From: Loktanella gaetbuli
GTDB taxonomy: Bacteria; Pseudomonadota; Alphaproteobacteria; Rhodobacterales; Rhodobacteraceae
Assembly (NCBI RefSeq): GCF_020531945.1
Contig: NZ_JAJATZ010000001.1
Span: 186,001-250,000, forward strand
DNA length: 64,000 bases
Reading direction: 5' to 3'
Shown here: positions 16,627-26,117 of the stretch, piece after piece
Layout: each line of letters opens with the position of its first letter
Position numbering within the stretch: the first letter of the stretch is position 1
The notes under the pieces: model-generated
The model's database searches: none
What the model saw: the letters and a program-made list of their open reading frames with translations, nothing else
Told to the model about the DNA's origin: nothing
Position numbers and translations under genes: made by a program

Positions 16627-17112
16627 CTAAGAAAGTGGCGAAAAGTGAATCATTGCCTCTGACAGCAGGCTCAACCCGTGTGTGACGGTGGCCGCGCGGA
16701 CCGCATCGCGCCCGATGGCCCCGAATTCGCGTGTTTCGCTGAACGTGCCTGCCTGTGTGGCGACGCCGAAACACACGCGTCCCTCGGGCTTGTGGTCAGA
16801 TCCGCCGGGGCCTGCAATCCCGGTGACCGACAGCGCGATTGCGGCCTGTGACCGCGCCAGTGCGCCGCTGGCCATTTCGCGGGCGACCTGTTCCGACACC
16901 GCACCATGCGCATTCAGCGTCTCGGAACGGACGTCCAGCATCGCCTGTTTGGCCGCATTGGTATAGGTGACAAAGCCACGGTCAAAGACGGCAGAGCTGC
17001 CGGGCACTGCGGTCAAGGCGGCAGATATCAATCCGCCGGTGCAGCTCTCGGCCAGGGCGATCATGATGCCCCGTTCCCTTGCAAGATCAATGAGGTGTGC
17101 TGCGTTGTTCAT
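16627..17112 (-). CDS. CinA-family protein (nicotinamide-nucleotide amidohydrolase domain)
   Basis: A stand-alone C-terminal CinA (PncC-like) domain that deamidates NMN in the pyridine nucleotide cycle. The 161 residues include ALAESCTGGLISAALTAVPGSS, near-identical to the family signature, and ALSVTGIAGPGGSD. The N-terminal MoCF domain of full CinA is absent, as is common in Rhodobacterales. Its ATG overlaps the pgpA stop by 4 bases, so it forms the end of an ispDF-pgpA-cinA run. Confidence 0.9.
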   Translation of the reverse strand: MNNAAHLIDLARERGIMIALAESCTGGLISAALTAVPGSSAVFDRGFVTYTNAAKQAMLDVRSETLNAHGAVSEQVAREMASGALARSQAAIALSVTGIAGPGGSDHKPEGRVCFGVATQAGTFSETREFGAIGRDAVRAATVTHGLSLLSEAMIHFSPLS

Positions 17113-17600
17113 GTCATCAGCACAGCGTGGAACAGCCCTGCAAGGATGACGACGCCCAGGGCTGCGAACAGGCCGGCGATCACATCATCCAGCATCACCC
17201 CCAGCGCGTCACCGCGTCTGTCGGCCCAACCGACAGGGCCCCATTTTGTGATGTCGAAGAGGCGAAACAGCAGGAAAGCCGCCAACCAGCCGGGCCAGAG
17301 CGCGGTATAGGCCGCGCCTGCGTTGGCGGCACCAAAGGCCAGAGGCCAGAGCGCGATCCATTGGCCCGCAACCTCGTCCGCGACGATCTCGGACGGGTCA
17401 TGGTTCGCCTGACCTGCGATCATCCGGCCGGTTGCCCACCATCCCGCGCCAAAGATTGCAGCGGTGCCCGCAACCAGCAACCAGGGGCCGCCGAGGATCA
17501 TCAAGGCGAGGCCCGTCGGCAGTGCTGCCAGCGATCCCCAGGTTCCGGGGGCGGGACGCAGATAACCCACGTAGAAGAATGTAGCGATCAGGCGGGTCAT
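17109..17600 (-). CDS. pgpA: Phosphatidylglycerophosphatase A
   Basis: Dephosphorylates phosphatidylglycerophosphate to phosphatidylglycerol at the inner membrane. The 163-residue product opens MTRLIATFFYVGYLRPAPGT and contains the family blocks PGTWGSLAALP, DPSEIVADEVAGQWIAL and FRLFDITKWGPVGWADR, plus a hydrophobic C-terminus. The start at 17600 was chosen because it overlaps the ispDF stop by 4 bases (ATGA) and matches family length. The frame is open much further upstream but only antisense-like residues are added. Confidence 0.93.
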   Translation of the reverse strand: MTRLIATFFYVGYLRPAPGTWGSLAALPTGLALMILGGPWLLVAGTAAIFGAGWWATGRMIAGQANHDPSEIVADEVAGQWIALWPLAFGAANAGAAYTALWPGWLAAFLLFRLFDITKWGPVGWADRRGDALGVMLDDVIAGLFAALGVVILAGLFHAVLMT

Positions 17601-18715
17601 GCGGACATCAGTGCGGCAGTGGCAAGGGCTGCGATACCTTCGCCCCGGCCGGTGAAACCCAACCGTTCCGATGTCGTCGCCTTGACGCTGACCCGGTCGG
17701 GGGCGATGCCCAAAATCTCGGCCATGGCGGCGCGCATTGCGGCCTGATGTGGCCCGACCTTGGGGTATTCGCACACCAGCGTGCAGTCGACGTTTGAAAT
17801 GGCAAATCCCATGTCGCGGGCCATCTGTGCCGCGTGCCGCAGGAAAATGTGGCTTTCGGCACCTTTCCATTGTGGATCGGTCGGGGGGAAATGCACGCCG
17901 ATGTCGCCTTGTCCCAATGCGCCATAGATCGCATCCGTGACCGCGTGCATGCCCACGTCGGCATCGGAATGCCCCTGCAACCCGCGGTCAAAGGGCAGTT
18001 TCACACCGCACAGCATGACGTGGTCACCCGGTCCGAACCGGTGCACGTCATACCCGTTGCCCAGTCTGACATCCATGCGCCTCTCCATCAGTTGTGCGGC
18101 GCGGGCAAAGTCGTCCGCATGCGTTATCTTGATATTGTCTTCATCGCCCGCGACGATGGCGACGTCCAGCCCGGCGGCAAGTGCCACAGCCACATCATCG
18201 GCGGCATCAGAGAGGGCCGCCCGATGTGCGGCAAGAATTGCCGCCCGGTCAAACCCCTGCGGCGTCTGTGCACGATACAGACCCGTGCGGTCCTGCAATC
18301 CTGTCACCATTGCGTCACCACGCCAAAGCGCGTCGGTGACGGCTATCGCGGGGGCGGCTCCGACATGGCTGTCCAGCGCCGTGCAGACCCGGTCGATCAG
18401 AGAGGCCCGCACCAAGGGGCGTGCGGCATCGTGGATCAGCACGCGGTCGGCCTGCGTGGCGAGAAGCCCAGCCAGCACAGAGGCCTGACGCGTGGCGCCG
18501 CCGGGCGTGCAGACCACGCCCAGTGTCGCGCAACGGTTGATGTCGTCGGGGTGCAGGACGACGACGACCTCGTCGATCATCGGGTGTGCGGCAAAGGCGT
18601 TGATGGTCCGTTCCAACACGGGTACCCCCGCCAGATCACGCCATTGTTTCGGCACGCCGCCGCCCGCACGAAGTCCACGTCCGGCTGCAACGATGATGGC
18701 GGCGGTTCCTGGCAT
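17597..18715 (-). CDS. ispDF: Bifunctional IspD/IspF enzyme of the MEP isoprenoid pathway
   Basis: A fusion of 2-C-methyl-D-erythritol 4-phosphate cytidylyltransferase (residues about 1-212) and 2C-methyl-D-erythritol 2,4-cyclodiphosphate synthase (about 215-372). IspD shows IIVAAGRGLRAGGGVPKQW and VLIHDAARPLV. IspF shows GNGYDVHRF with its metal ligands, LQGHSDADVGMHAVTDA and the C-terminal KATTSERLGFTGRGEGI. The fusion is normal in alphaproteobacteria. It is transcribed divergently from dusB across a 187-base gap. Confidence 0.97.
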   Translation of the reverse strand: MPGTAAIIVAAGRGLRAGGGVPKQWRDLAGVPVLERTINAFAAHPMIDEVVVVLHPDDINRCATLGVVCTPGGATRQASVLAGLLATQADRVLIHDAARPLVRASLIDRVCTALDSHVGAAPAIAVTDALWRGDAMVTGLQDRTGLYRAQTPQGFDRAAILAAHRAALSDAADDVAVALAAGLDVAIVAGDEDNIKITHADDFARAAQLMERRMDVRLGNGYDVHRFGPGDHVMLCGVKLPFDRGLQGHSDADVGMHAVTDAIYGALGQGDIGVHFPPTDPQWKGAESHIFLRHAAQMARDMGFAISNVDCTLVCEYPKVGPHQAAMRAAMAEILGIAPDRVSVKATTSERLGFTGRGEGIAALATAALMSA

Positions 18716-18902
18716 CGGCGGTCATACTCACTTTGCGCGTCTACAAAGTGACTATTGAACGGACAGGGTCCGCGCAAGTGCCGGCAGGTGTGCCTAAAAT
18801 ATGGGCGGTATGCGTGTACATAGTGCACTGGCCTTGGCGTCCGGGCCTGCGCCGCGTAGGTAGACACATGTTCGGATGTAACGCACAGGCTTTAGGCAAA
18901 CG

Positions 18903-19889
18903 ATGAATGCTGCGGCAAACCTACCCTTGACCGACTGCCCGGCGGTGGCTCTTGCGCCGCTGGCGGGGATCACGGATTTGCCGTTTCGTCAGGTTGTGGC
19001 GGGGTTCGGCGCATCCTGGGTCGTGTCGGAAATGGTCGCATCGCAAGAGATGGTGCAGGCCAAGGCAAGCGTGCGTGACCGTGCTGAACTGGGATTTGAC
19101 CAGCGGGCGACTGCCGTGCAGTTGGCGGGGCGCGATCCGTATTGGATGGCTGAGGCCGCGCGCATGGTTGCCGCAAACGGGGCGGCGCTGATTGATATCA
19201 ACATGGGATGTCCTGCGAAAAAGGTCGTGGGCGGTATGTCGGGGTCGGCCCTGTTGCGTGAACCCGATCACGCCTTGCGCCTGATCGAGGCGGTGGTCGC
19301 GGCGGTGGATGTGCCTGTGACGCTCAAGACGCGGCTGGGCTGGGATGACGGCAGCCTGAACGCGGCTGAGGTGGCGCTGCGTGCGCAGAATGCAGGCATT
19401 CAGCTTGTCACGATCCACGGTCGGACCCGCTGCCAGTTCTACAAGGGGCATGCCGATTGGGCTGCGATCCGTGCGGTGCGCGAGGCCGTTGATATCCCGG
19501 TGATCGCCAATGGCGACATCGTGGATCATGCCACGGCTGTGCAGGCACTGGACCAGTCTGGCGCGGACGGTGTGATGATCGGACGCGGGGCGCAGGGCCG
19601 GCCCTGGGTGCTGGCCCAGATTGCAGCGCGCATGTCCGGTGCACCGGTGCCAAAGGCACCCGGTGAAAATGAATTTATTGAAATGGTATCAAATCATTAC
19701 GAGGCGATGCTGAGGTTTTATGGCATGAGCTTGGGCCTGCGTGTCGCGCGCAAACATCTTGGTTGGTACATGGATACAGCGGGCACCTTGCCGGGATTGC
19801 GGCACGCTGTGCTGACGGCGTCATCGCCGCAGAGCGTTTTGTCGCTGATCCCGGATGCGATGTCCCAGACCGCACCGGTGGCCGCATGA
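18903..19889 (+). CDS. dusB: tRNA-dihydrouridine synthase B (NifR3 type)
   Basis: An FMN enzyme that reduces specific uridines in tRNA D-loops. The 328-residue TIM barrel has LAPLAGITDLPFRQVV at the N-terminus, the active-site Cys in INMGCPAKKVVGG, and VTIHGRTRCQFYKGHADW and IANGDIVDHATA further on. In Rhodobacter it is named nifR3 because it heads the ntrBC operon. Here too its stop overlaps the ntrB ATG by 4 bases. Confidence 0.95.
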   Translation: MNAAANLPLTDCPAVALAPLAGITDLPFRQVVAGFGASWVVSEMVASQEMVQAKASVRDRAELGFDQRATAVQLAGRDPYWMAEAARMVAANGAALIDINMGCPAKKVVGGMSGSALLREPDHALRLIEAVVAAVDVPVTLKTRLGWDDGSLNAAEVALRAQNAGIQLVTIHGRTRCQFYKGHADWAAIRAVREAVDIPVIANGDIVDHATAVQALDQSGADGVMIGRGAQGRPWVLAQIAARMSGAPVPKAPGENEFIEMVSNHYEAMLRFYGMSLGLRVARKHLGWYMDTAGTLPGLRHAVLTASSPQSVLSLIPDAMSQTAPVAA

Positions 19890-20956
19890 TCGAGGATATC
19901 GCCCTGTGGGTGTCGCTGCCGACGCCTGCGTTATTGCTGGATGCCAATGACCGCATTCTGGAATCCAATCCTGCAGCAGAAAGTTTTCTGAACCTGTCGG
20001 AAAAGGCGCTGAAAAATCAGGTCGTCTGGGAAAAGGTCCTGATCGATTCACCCTTGGATGGTCCGTTTGAACGGGCGCGGGAACAGCAGACATCCTTGTT
20101 CATCAATGATGTTTTCGTCGGCTCGGGCATGAGCGCGCCGCAGCATTGCAATCTGCAGTTTTCGCCGCTGCAAAACCGTGACGGCGTGATGATCATGATC
20201 ATCAGCCCACAGCAGATCGTGTCGCGCCTCGTGCAGAACACGGTGACCGGCAAGGCGGCACGATCGGCCATCGGCATGGCCGAAATGCTGGCGCATGAAA
20301 TCAAGAACCCGCTGGCGGGGATCACGGGTGCCGCACAATTGCTGTCGATGGGCCTGTCGCCAGAGGACCAGGAGCTGACGGACCTGATCGTCGCGGAATC
20401 GCGCCGCATCGTGAAACTGCTGGAACAGGTCGAACAGTTCGGCAACCTGCGCCAGCCCAGCCGCAAGTCCATCAACATCCACGATACGCTGGATCGGGCG
20501 CGTCAGTCCGCCTCGGTCGGCTTTGGCGCGCATATGATGTTCGTGACGGATTATGACCCGTCCTTGCCGCGGGCGCTGGCGGATGCGGATCAGTTGCAGC
20601 AGATTTTCCAGAACCTGATCAAGAACGCCGCAGAGGCGGGTGGTCCGGGCGGCAAGATCACGCTGCGGACATTCTACGATGCCAGCCTGCGGGTGTTGCA
20701 GGCCGATGGGTCGCACGCGCGGCTACCGTTGCAGATCGAGGTGATTGACGACGGACCGGGCCTGCCGCCCGATATCGCCAGCAACGTGTTCGAACCCTTT
20801 GTTTCGGGGCGTGAAAACGGCACCGGTCTGGGGCTCGCACTGGTCAGCAAACTCATACAGGACGGCGGTGGCTGGATCACAGTCGATAGCGCCCCGGGCC
20901 GAACGGTATTTCGGATTTCACTGCCGCGCGCAGACACAGACGACGGAGACGATTGA
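19886..20956 (+). CDS. ntrB: Nitrogen-regulation histidine kinase NtrB
   Basis: A cytoplasmic sensor kinase/phosphatase that, under PII control, sets NtrC phosphorylation according to nitrogen status. The 356 residues have an N-terminal PAS-like domain (about 1-115), the H-box MLAHEIKNPLAGITGAAQLL, an N box with NLIKNAAEA, and ATP-lid blocks DDGPGLPPD and GTGLGLALVSKLI. The start at 19886 overlaps the dusB stop and yields the expected MIEDIALWVSLPTPALLLDA. It overlaps ntrC by 4 bases. Confidence 0.95.
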   Translation: MIEDIALWVSLPTPALLLDANDRILESNPAAESFLNLSEKALKNQVVWEKVLIDSPLDGPFERAREQQTSLFINDVFVGSGMSAPQHCNLQFSPLQNRDGVMIMIISPQQIVSRLVQNTVTGKAARSAIGMAEMLAHEIKNPLAGITGAAQLLSMGLSPEDQELTDLIVAESRRIVKLLEQVEQFGNLRQPSRKSINIHDTLDRARQSASVGFGAHMMFVTDYDPSLPRALADADQLQQIFQNLIKNAAEAGGPGGKITLRTFYDASLRVLQADGSHARLPLQIEVIDDGPGLPPDIASNVFEPFVSGRENGTGLGLALVSKLIQDGGGWITVDSAPGRTVFRISLPRADTDDGDD

Positions 20957-22317
20957 TGGATGGCACGATTCTGGTTGCGGATGATGACCGCACGATCCGC
21001 ACGGTCCTGACCCAAGCGTTGACCCGCGCGGGCTGCAAGGTGCACGCGACATCGTCGCTGGTGACGCTGATGCGCTGGGTCGAAGAGGGCAAGGGTGATC
21101 TGGTGATTTCGGACGTGGTCATGCCCGACGGGAACGGGCTGGATCAATTGCCCAAGATCGCGGAATTGCGACCCGGTCTGCCCGTCATCGTGATTTCGGC
21201 ACAGAACACCATCATGACTGCAATCCAGGCGGCAGAGGCTGACGCCTACGACTATCTGCCGAAACCGTTCGATCTGCCCGACCTGATGAAACGCGCAGCC
21301 CGCGCGCTAGAGGTCAAACGCACGTCGCACCCGGTTCGGCGCGAAACGGCGGGTGAGCATTCGGATTTGCCGCTGGTGGGTCGGACCCCCGCGATGCAGG
21401 CGCTGTACAAACTGGTCGCGCGGGTCATGAATACATCCATGCCGGTCCTGATTACGGGCGAAAGTGGCACGGGAAAATCGCTGATTGCACGCGCGATCCA
21501 TGATTTTTCGGATCGCAGGTCGCTGCCATTCATTACGGTCGGCGGGGCCGATCTGGACGGAGCGGACGGGCCGCAATCGGTGCTGTCGCGTGCGCGGGGC
21601 GGATCCATCCTGTTCGATGAAATCGGAGATATGGATGCGCAGGCCCAGGGACGGATCGTGCGGATGCTGGATCAATTGGGCGACAGCGCACCGCGGATCA
21701 TGGCGACATCGCAAACCGATCTGGGCAGCAAGATCGAGGCAGGCGCGTTCCGCGACGATCTGTTCTACCGCCTGTCCGGGGTGACGATTGCCGTGCCGTC
21801 ATTGCGGGAACGGGTCGATGACATCCCGCTGCTGGCAGAGCATTTTCTGGCCAAGGCGGAACGTGATGGCGGGCCGTTGCGGCGCATTTCTGATGCGGCC
21901 ACGGCACTGGTGCGCACCTACAGTTGGCCCGGCAATGTGCGCCAACTGGAAAATACGGTGCGGCGTCTGGTGTTTACGGCAGCCGGCGAGGAAATCAGCA
22001 AGACCGAAGTTGAGGCGGTTCTGGGCAACCAGCCTGCAATGGAGCCGCTGCGCGGTGGCGATACGGATAAATTGTCGAGTGCTGTGGCACGCCACCTGAA
22101 ACGCTATTTCGACCTGCACGGCGGCATGCTGCCACCGCCGGGACTGTACAACCGCATTCTGCGCGAGGTCGAGGCCCCGTTGATCGAAATCGCCCTCGAC
22201 GCGACCGCCGGAAATCAGGCGAAATGTGCTGATTTGCTGGGCATCAACCGCAATACACTCAGAAAGAAGATCACGGACCTCGATATTCAGGTGACACGCC
22301 GCCGCAAATTGATGTAA
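20953..22317 (+). CDS. ntrC: Nitrogen-regulation response regulator NtrC, lacking the GAFTGA loop
   Basis: The transcription factor partner of NtrB, 454 residues. The receiver domain (about 1-120) has the DD pair in VADDDRTIRTVL and the phosphorylated Asp in LVISDVVMPDGNG. The AAA+ domain has Walker A GESGTGKS and Walker B SILFDEIGDM. The C-terminus has the Fis-type HTH (GNQAKCADLLGINRNTLRKK). Between FITVGGADLDG and SRARGGSILF the usual L1 loop with GAFTGA is missing. That is the state of R. capsulatus NtrC, which works with the housekeeping sigma factor rather than sigma-54. Confidence 0.95.
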   Translation: MMDGTILVADDDRTIRTVLTQALTRAGCKVHATSSLVTLMRWVEEGKGDLVISDVVMPDGNGLDQLPKIAELRPGLPVIVISAQNTIMTAIQAAEADAYDYLPKPFDLPDLMKRAARALEVKRTSHPVRRETAGEHSDLPLVGRTPAMQALYKLVARVMNTSMPVLITGESGTGKSLIARAIHDFSDRRSLPFITVGGADLDGADGPQSVLSRARGGSILFDEIGDMDAQAQGRIVRMLDQLGDSAPRIMATSQTDLGSKIEAGAFRDDLFYRLSGVTIAVPSLRERVDDIPLLAEHFLAKAERDGGPLRRISDAATALVRTYSWPGNVRQLENTVRRLVFTAAGEEISKTEVEAVLGNQPAMEPLRGGDTDKLSSAVARHLKRYFDLHGGMLPPPGLYNRILREVEAPLIEIALDATAGNQAKCADLLGINRNTLRKKITDLDIQVTRRRKLM

Positions 22318-22404
22318 AACCGCAACATAAGCGTGGCCCCGGCGGAACATCCGACGGCAAGGACCACATAAAACGGCGGTATTGGCGGGGTCACTCCCGT
22401 CGCA

Positions 22405-24651
22405 ATGGACAGGGCAATTCGCGTGCAGCGGTCCCGGTTGAGCTTGAATTACCAGCGTATCAAGCGCTGGCGACGGCGGCGTGCCGTCCAGAATTTCACG
22501 ACCCTCGGGTTGGTTGTTCTGGGCCCGGTGCTGGCTGTCGTGACGTTTCTGATCCTGCGCAGTCCGTTGGATGCCGGGTCTGCGTCGCCGATCCTGCGTC
22601 TGGTGCTGCTGGCCGACCTTGTCTACATCATAATCGTTGCAGGGCTCGTGCTGAGCCGGGTGTTCTATCTGATCGTGGCGCGCCGCAACCAGTCGGCAGG
22701 ATCGCGTCTGCACTTGCGTCTGACGGGCGTTTTCGTGGCCCTCGCATTGATCCCGACGGTGTTGGTCGCTGTCTTTGCGGTGCTGTCCATCAATCTGGGG
22801 TTCGAGGGGTGGTTTTCAGAGCGGGTGCAGAACGTTCTGGGCACATCGCTGTCGACCGCGCAGGCCTACGAAGAGGAAGAACGATCAGAGGTGCTGCGCG
22901 ACGGAAACGCGCTTGCGGCATACCTCAATACCGAGCGGCAGGCCAATTTCTTTATGAACGACGGTGACGTGCGGCAGGCCATTGCGGTCGTGCAGCCGCA
23001 GATCGACCGTGGATTGTCCGAGGTTTTTTTCCTCAACGGGGCCGGGGATATCATGACGCGTGGCGGCGGGTCGTATGATTTCAACTACGAACGGCCCGAT
23101 CCCGCCGATTTCGACAGGGCCCGCAACAGCGGTGCCGTCGTGATCGAAGATGCGGCAAACAATGAATTTCGCGCACTTTTGGCGGTCGACACCTTTCCGG
23201 ATCGTTTCCTGCTGGTGACCCGCCCGGTCGATGGGGAAATCCTGGCCCTGCTGGACGAGACCGAGGCGACGGTCGCCTTGTATGAACAGTTGGAACGCGA
23301 CCGGGGTGCGTTGCTGTTCCAGTTCGGTGGATTGTATCTGGGATTTGCGGTGATCCTGATCCTCGCCGCGACCTGGCTGGGACTGTGGTTCGCGGAACGG
23401 CTGTCGCGACCGGTCGGGCGGCTCGTGACGGCCTCGCAGCGGGTCGGTGCCGGTGATCTGGACGTCCGCGTGATCGAGGACGAAGGCGACGACGAAATCA
23501 GCCAGTTGGGGCATTATTTCAACCAGATGACCAGTCAGCTGAAAACGCAGCGCGACGATCTGGTTGGCAGCAACCGCCTGTTCGATTCCGTGCTGTCATC
23601 GGTCACATCCGGCGTGGTCGGGCTGGACGCAGATGGTCGGATCAGTTTCGTGAACCCCTCTGCAGTGCGGTTGTTGAACGTCGGGCGTGGCCAGACCACG
23701 ACCGCGCTGTCGGTGGCTGTGCCCGAATTCGGGACATTGTTCGAAAAGCTGCGCGCTGATGGCCGGCCATTCGTGCAGGAACAGGTCAACCTCGTACGCA
23801 GTGGCAAACAGGAAAGCCTGCTGGTCCGTATGGCACCGCGTGCAGGCAATGACGGGACACTGGACGGCTATGTGGTCGCATTCGACGATGTGACCGACCT
23901 GGTCAGCGCACAGCGCATGGCCGCCTGGGGTGATGTCGCCCGCCGCATCGCCCACGAGATCAAGAACCCGCTGACGCCGATCCAGCTGTCGGCCGAGCGC
24001 ATCAAACGCAAGTTCGGGGCAGAGGTCACAGACACCGACAAATTGAACCAGATGACCGATGTGATCGTGAGGCAGACCAATGATCTGCGTCGTATCGTCG
24101 ATGAATTTTCGAAATTCGCGCGGATGCCGGAACCCGAGCTGGCCGTTTCGGACCTGTCGGCACTGTTGCGCGATGTGGTAACGCTGCAAGAAGCAGGTCA
24201 GCCGGATGTCAGGATCACTGCCGATACGCCAGCGCAGCCGGTTCTGACAGATATCGACCAGACGATGATCGGGCAGGCCCTGACCAATCTGATCAAGAAC
24301 GCAGGCGAGGCGATCGAATCCCGCGCGGAACAGCAGGGTGAGCCGGTTGCCAATCCACTTATCCGGGTTGCGATGGTGGTGGGGGATCACGGCGTGCGGA
24401 TCACGATTTCCGACAACGGGATCGGTCTGCCGCAGGACCGCGCCCGGCTGTTCGAACCCTATGTGACGACGCGCGACAACGGGACGGGCCTGGGCCTGCC
24501 CATCGTGCGCAAGATCATCGAAGAACACGGCGGCACGCTGCAACTTGTGGATGCCGAACCTTTCGGCATGGACACCCACGCGGGGGCCTGTGCCGTGATT
24601 GAACTGCCGTTGGCCCCTGTCGGGGTTGCGGCCAACAAAATTCCAGCATGA
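22405..24651 (+). CDS. ntrY: Nitrogen-regulation transmembrane histidine kinase NtrY
   Basis: The membrane sensor of the second nitrogen/redox two-component pair, 748 residues. It has two N-terminal hydrophobic helices, a third after residue 110 and a fourth near residue 310 (YLGFAVILILAATWLGLWF), flanking an extracytoplasmic region. A HAMP segment (RLSRPVGRLVTASQRVGAGDL), a PAS domain, the H-box ARRIAHEIKNPLTPIQLSAERI and a catalytic domain (NLIKNAGEAI, GTGLGLPIVRKII) follow. It lies 87 bases after ntrC and directly before ntrX. Confidence 0.95.
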   Translation: MDRAIRVQRSRLSLNYQRIKRWRRRRAVQNFTTLGLVVLGPVLAVVTFLILRSPLDAGSASPILRLVLLADLVYIIIVAGLVLSRVFYLIVARRNQSAGSRLHLRLTGVFVALALIPTVLVAVFAVLSINLGFEGWFSERVQNVLGTSLSTAQAYEEEERSEVLRDGNALAAYLNTERQANFFMNDGDVRQAIAVVQPQIDRGLSEVFFLNGAGDIMTRGGGSYDFNYERPDPADFDRARNSGAVVIEDAANNEFRALLAVDTFPDRFLLVTRPVDGEILALLDETEATVALYEQLERDRGALLFQFGGLYLGFAVILILAATWLGLWFAERLSRPVGRLVTASQRVGAGDLDVRVIEDEGDDEISQLGHYFNQMTSQLKTQRDDLVGSNRLFDSVLSSVTSGVVGLDADGRISFVNPSAVRLLNVGRGQTTTALSVAVPEFGTLFEKLRADGRPFVQEQVNLVRSGKQESLLVRMAPRAGNDGTLDGYVVAFDDVTDLVSAQRMAAWGDVARRIAHEIKNPLTPIQLSAERIKRKFGAEVTDTDKLNQMTDVIVRQTNDLRRIVDEFSKFARMPEPELAVSDLSALLRDVVTLQEAGQPDVRITADTPAQPVLTDIDQTMIGQALTNLIKNAGEAIESRAEQQGEPVANPLIRVAMVVGDHGVRITISDNGIGLPQDRARLFEPYVTTRDNGTGLGLPIVRKIIEEHGGTLQLVDAEPFGMDTHAGACAVIELPLAPVGVAANKIPA

Positions 24652-24661
24652 GGTTTTGACT

Positions 24662-26062
24662 ATGGGCGACATTCTGATCACCGACGACGAACGCGACATC
24701 CGGGAACTGATCGGCGATATCCTCGAGGATGAGGGTTTCACCACGCGGTTGGCTGCAAATTCCGATCAATGCATGGCCGAGATCGCCAAGGAAACGCCGG
24801 CGCTGATGATTTTGGATATCTGGCTCAAGGATTCCAACATGGACGGGATCGATATTCTGAAAACCGTCAAACGTGACTATCCAGAGGTGCCGATCGTCAT
24901 CATTTCCGGGCATGGCAACATCGAGATCGCGGTCGCGGCCATCAAGCAGGGGGCCTACGATTTCATCGAAAAACCGTTCAACATCGATCAGCTGATGGTC
25001 GTGATCCGGCGCGCGATGGAAACCAGTCGTCTGCGGCGCGAGAATGTCGAACTCAAACGCGGTGAGAGCGCGCCGGCCGACATGCTGGGTGACAGTGCGG
25101 CGTTCCGCGCCATGAAGGCGCAGCTGGACAAGGTGACCAAATCCAACGGCCGTGTGATGCTGACCGGCCCTGCCGGTGCAGGCAAGGAAATCGCCGCGCG
25201 CTATATCCATGCCAATTCCAACCGGGCGGGCGCACCATTTGTCACGATCAATTCCGCCAGTGTCGAACCCGACCACATGGAAGAGGCCTTGTTTGGCCGT
25301 GAAAGTGCCGGCAAGGGCGTTGAAAAGGGTCTGCTGGAACAGGCCAACGGCGGGATCATCTATCTGGATGAAGTGGCCGAGATGCCGATGGGCACACAGG
25401 CCAAGATGCTGCGGGTTCTGGTCGATCAATCATTCCAGCGTGTCGGGGGGACCGAAAAAGTGCAGGTCGATCTGCGTTTCATCTCGTCCACGAACCGCGA
25501 TTTGCCGAAACTGATCGAACAGGGACTGTTCCGTCAGGAATTGTTTCACCGCCTGAACGTGGTGCCGATTGATGTGCCCAGCCTGGAAGAACGCCGCGAG
25601 GACATCCCCACGCTGGCCGAATATTTCATTGCACAACTGAACAAGGCGCAGGGTCTGCCGCTGCGCGAGCTGGCCGAGGATGCGCGCGCGCTGTTGCAGA
25701 CGATGCTGTGGCCGGGCAACGTCCGTCAGTTGAAAAACGTCGTGGAACGCGTGCTGATTCTGGGCGAGGGCAACCATCCCATCGGTGCCAAAGAGTTGCC
25801 CAACTCTGATGAAGCGCCCGCAACCGAGGGACGGATCGTGCTGTCGGGCGGGCTTGCGACATTGCCGCTGCGCGAGGCGCGCGAGCTGTTCGAACGCGAG
25901 TATCTGCTGACCCAGATCAACCGTTTCGGTGGCAATATCAGCCGCACCGCCAGCTTTGTCGGGATGGAACGCAGCGCATTGCATCGCAAGCTCAAGTCGC
26001 TGGGTGTCGCGACGGCAAACAAGGCGGGCGCACGCGTGGCCTACGTCGAAGAAGGCGCGTGA
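24662..26062 (+). CDS. ntrX: Nitrogen/redox response regulator NtrX
   Basis: The NtrC-family regulator partnered with NtrY, 466 residues. It opens MGDILITDDERDIRELIGDI, with the phospho-Asp in LMILDIWLKDSN. The AAA+ domain shows the Walker A region as GPAGAGKEIAAR and Walker B as IIYLDEVAEM. A Fis-type HTH is at the end (GGNISRTASFVGMERSALHR). The segment where GAFTGA would stand reads FGRESAGKGVEKG, so sigma-54 contact looks lost. NtrX controls nitrogen metabolism, envelope genes and respiration in relatives. Confidence 0.94.
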   Translation: MGDILITDDERDIRELIGDILEDEGFTTRLAANSDQCMAEIAKETPALMILDIWLKDSNMDGIDILKTVKRDYPEVPIVIISGHGNIEIAVAAIKQGAYDFIEKPFNIDQLMVVIRRAMETSRLRRENVELKRGESAPADMLGDSAAFRAMKAQLDKVTKSNGRVMLTGPAGAGKEIAARYIHANSNRAGAPFVTINSASVEPDHMEEALFGRESAGKGVEKGLLEQANGGIIYLDEVAEMPMGTQAKMLRVLVDQSFQRVGGTEKVQVDLRFISSTNRDLPKLIEQGLFRQELFHRLNVVPIDVPSLEERREDIPTLAEYFIAQLNKAQGLPLRELAEDARALLQTMLWPGNVRQLKNVVERVLILGEGNHPIGAKELPNSDEAPATEGRIVLSGGLATLPLREARELFEREYLLTQINRFGGNISRTASFVGMERSALHRKLKSLGVATANKAGARVAYVEEGA

Positions 26063-26117
26063 ATTGACGCGCGGCACCGGCCATGTCACTGGAGCGTAGG
26101 TCGGCAGGAGAACATCG

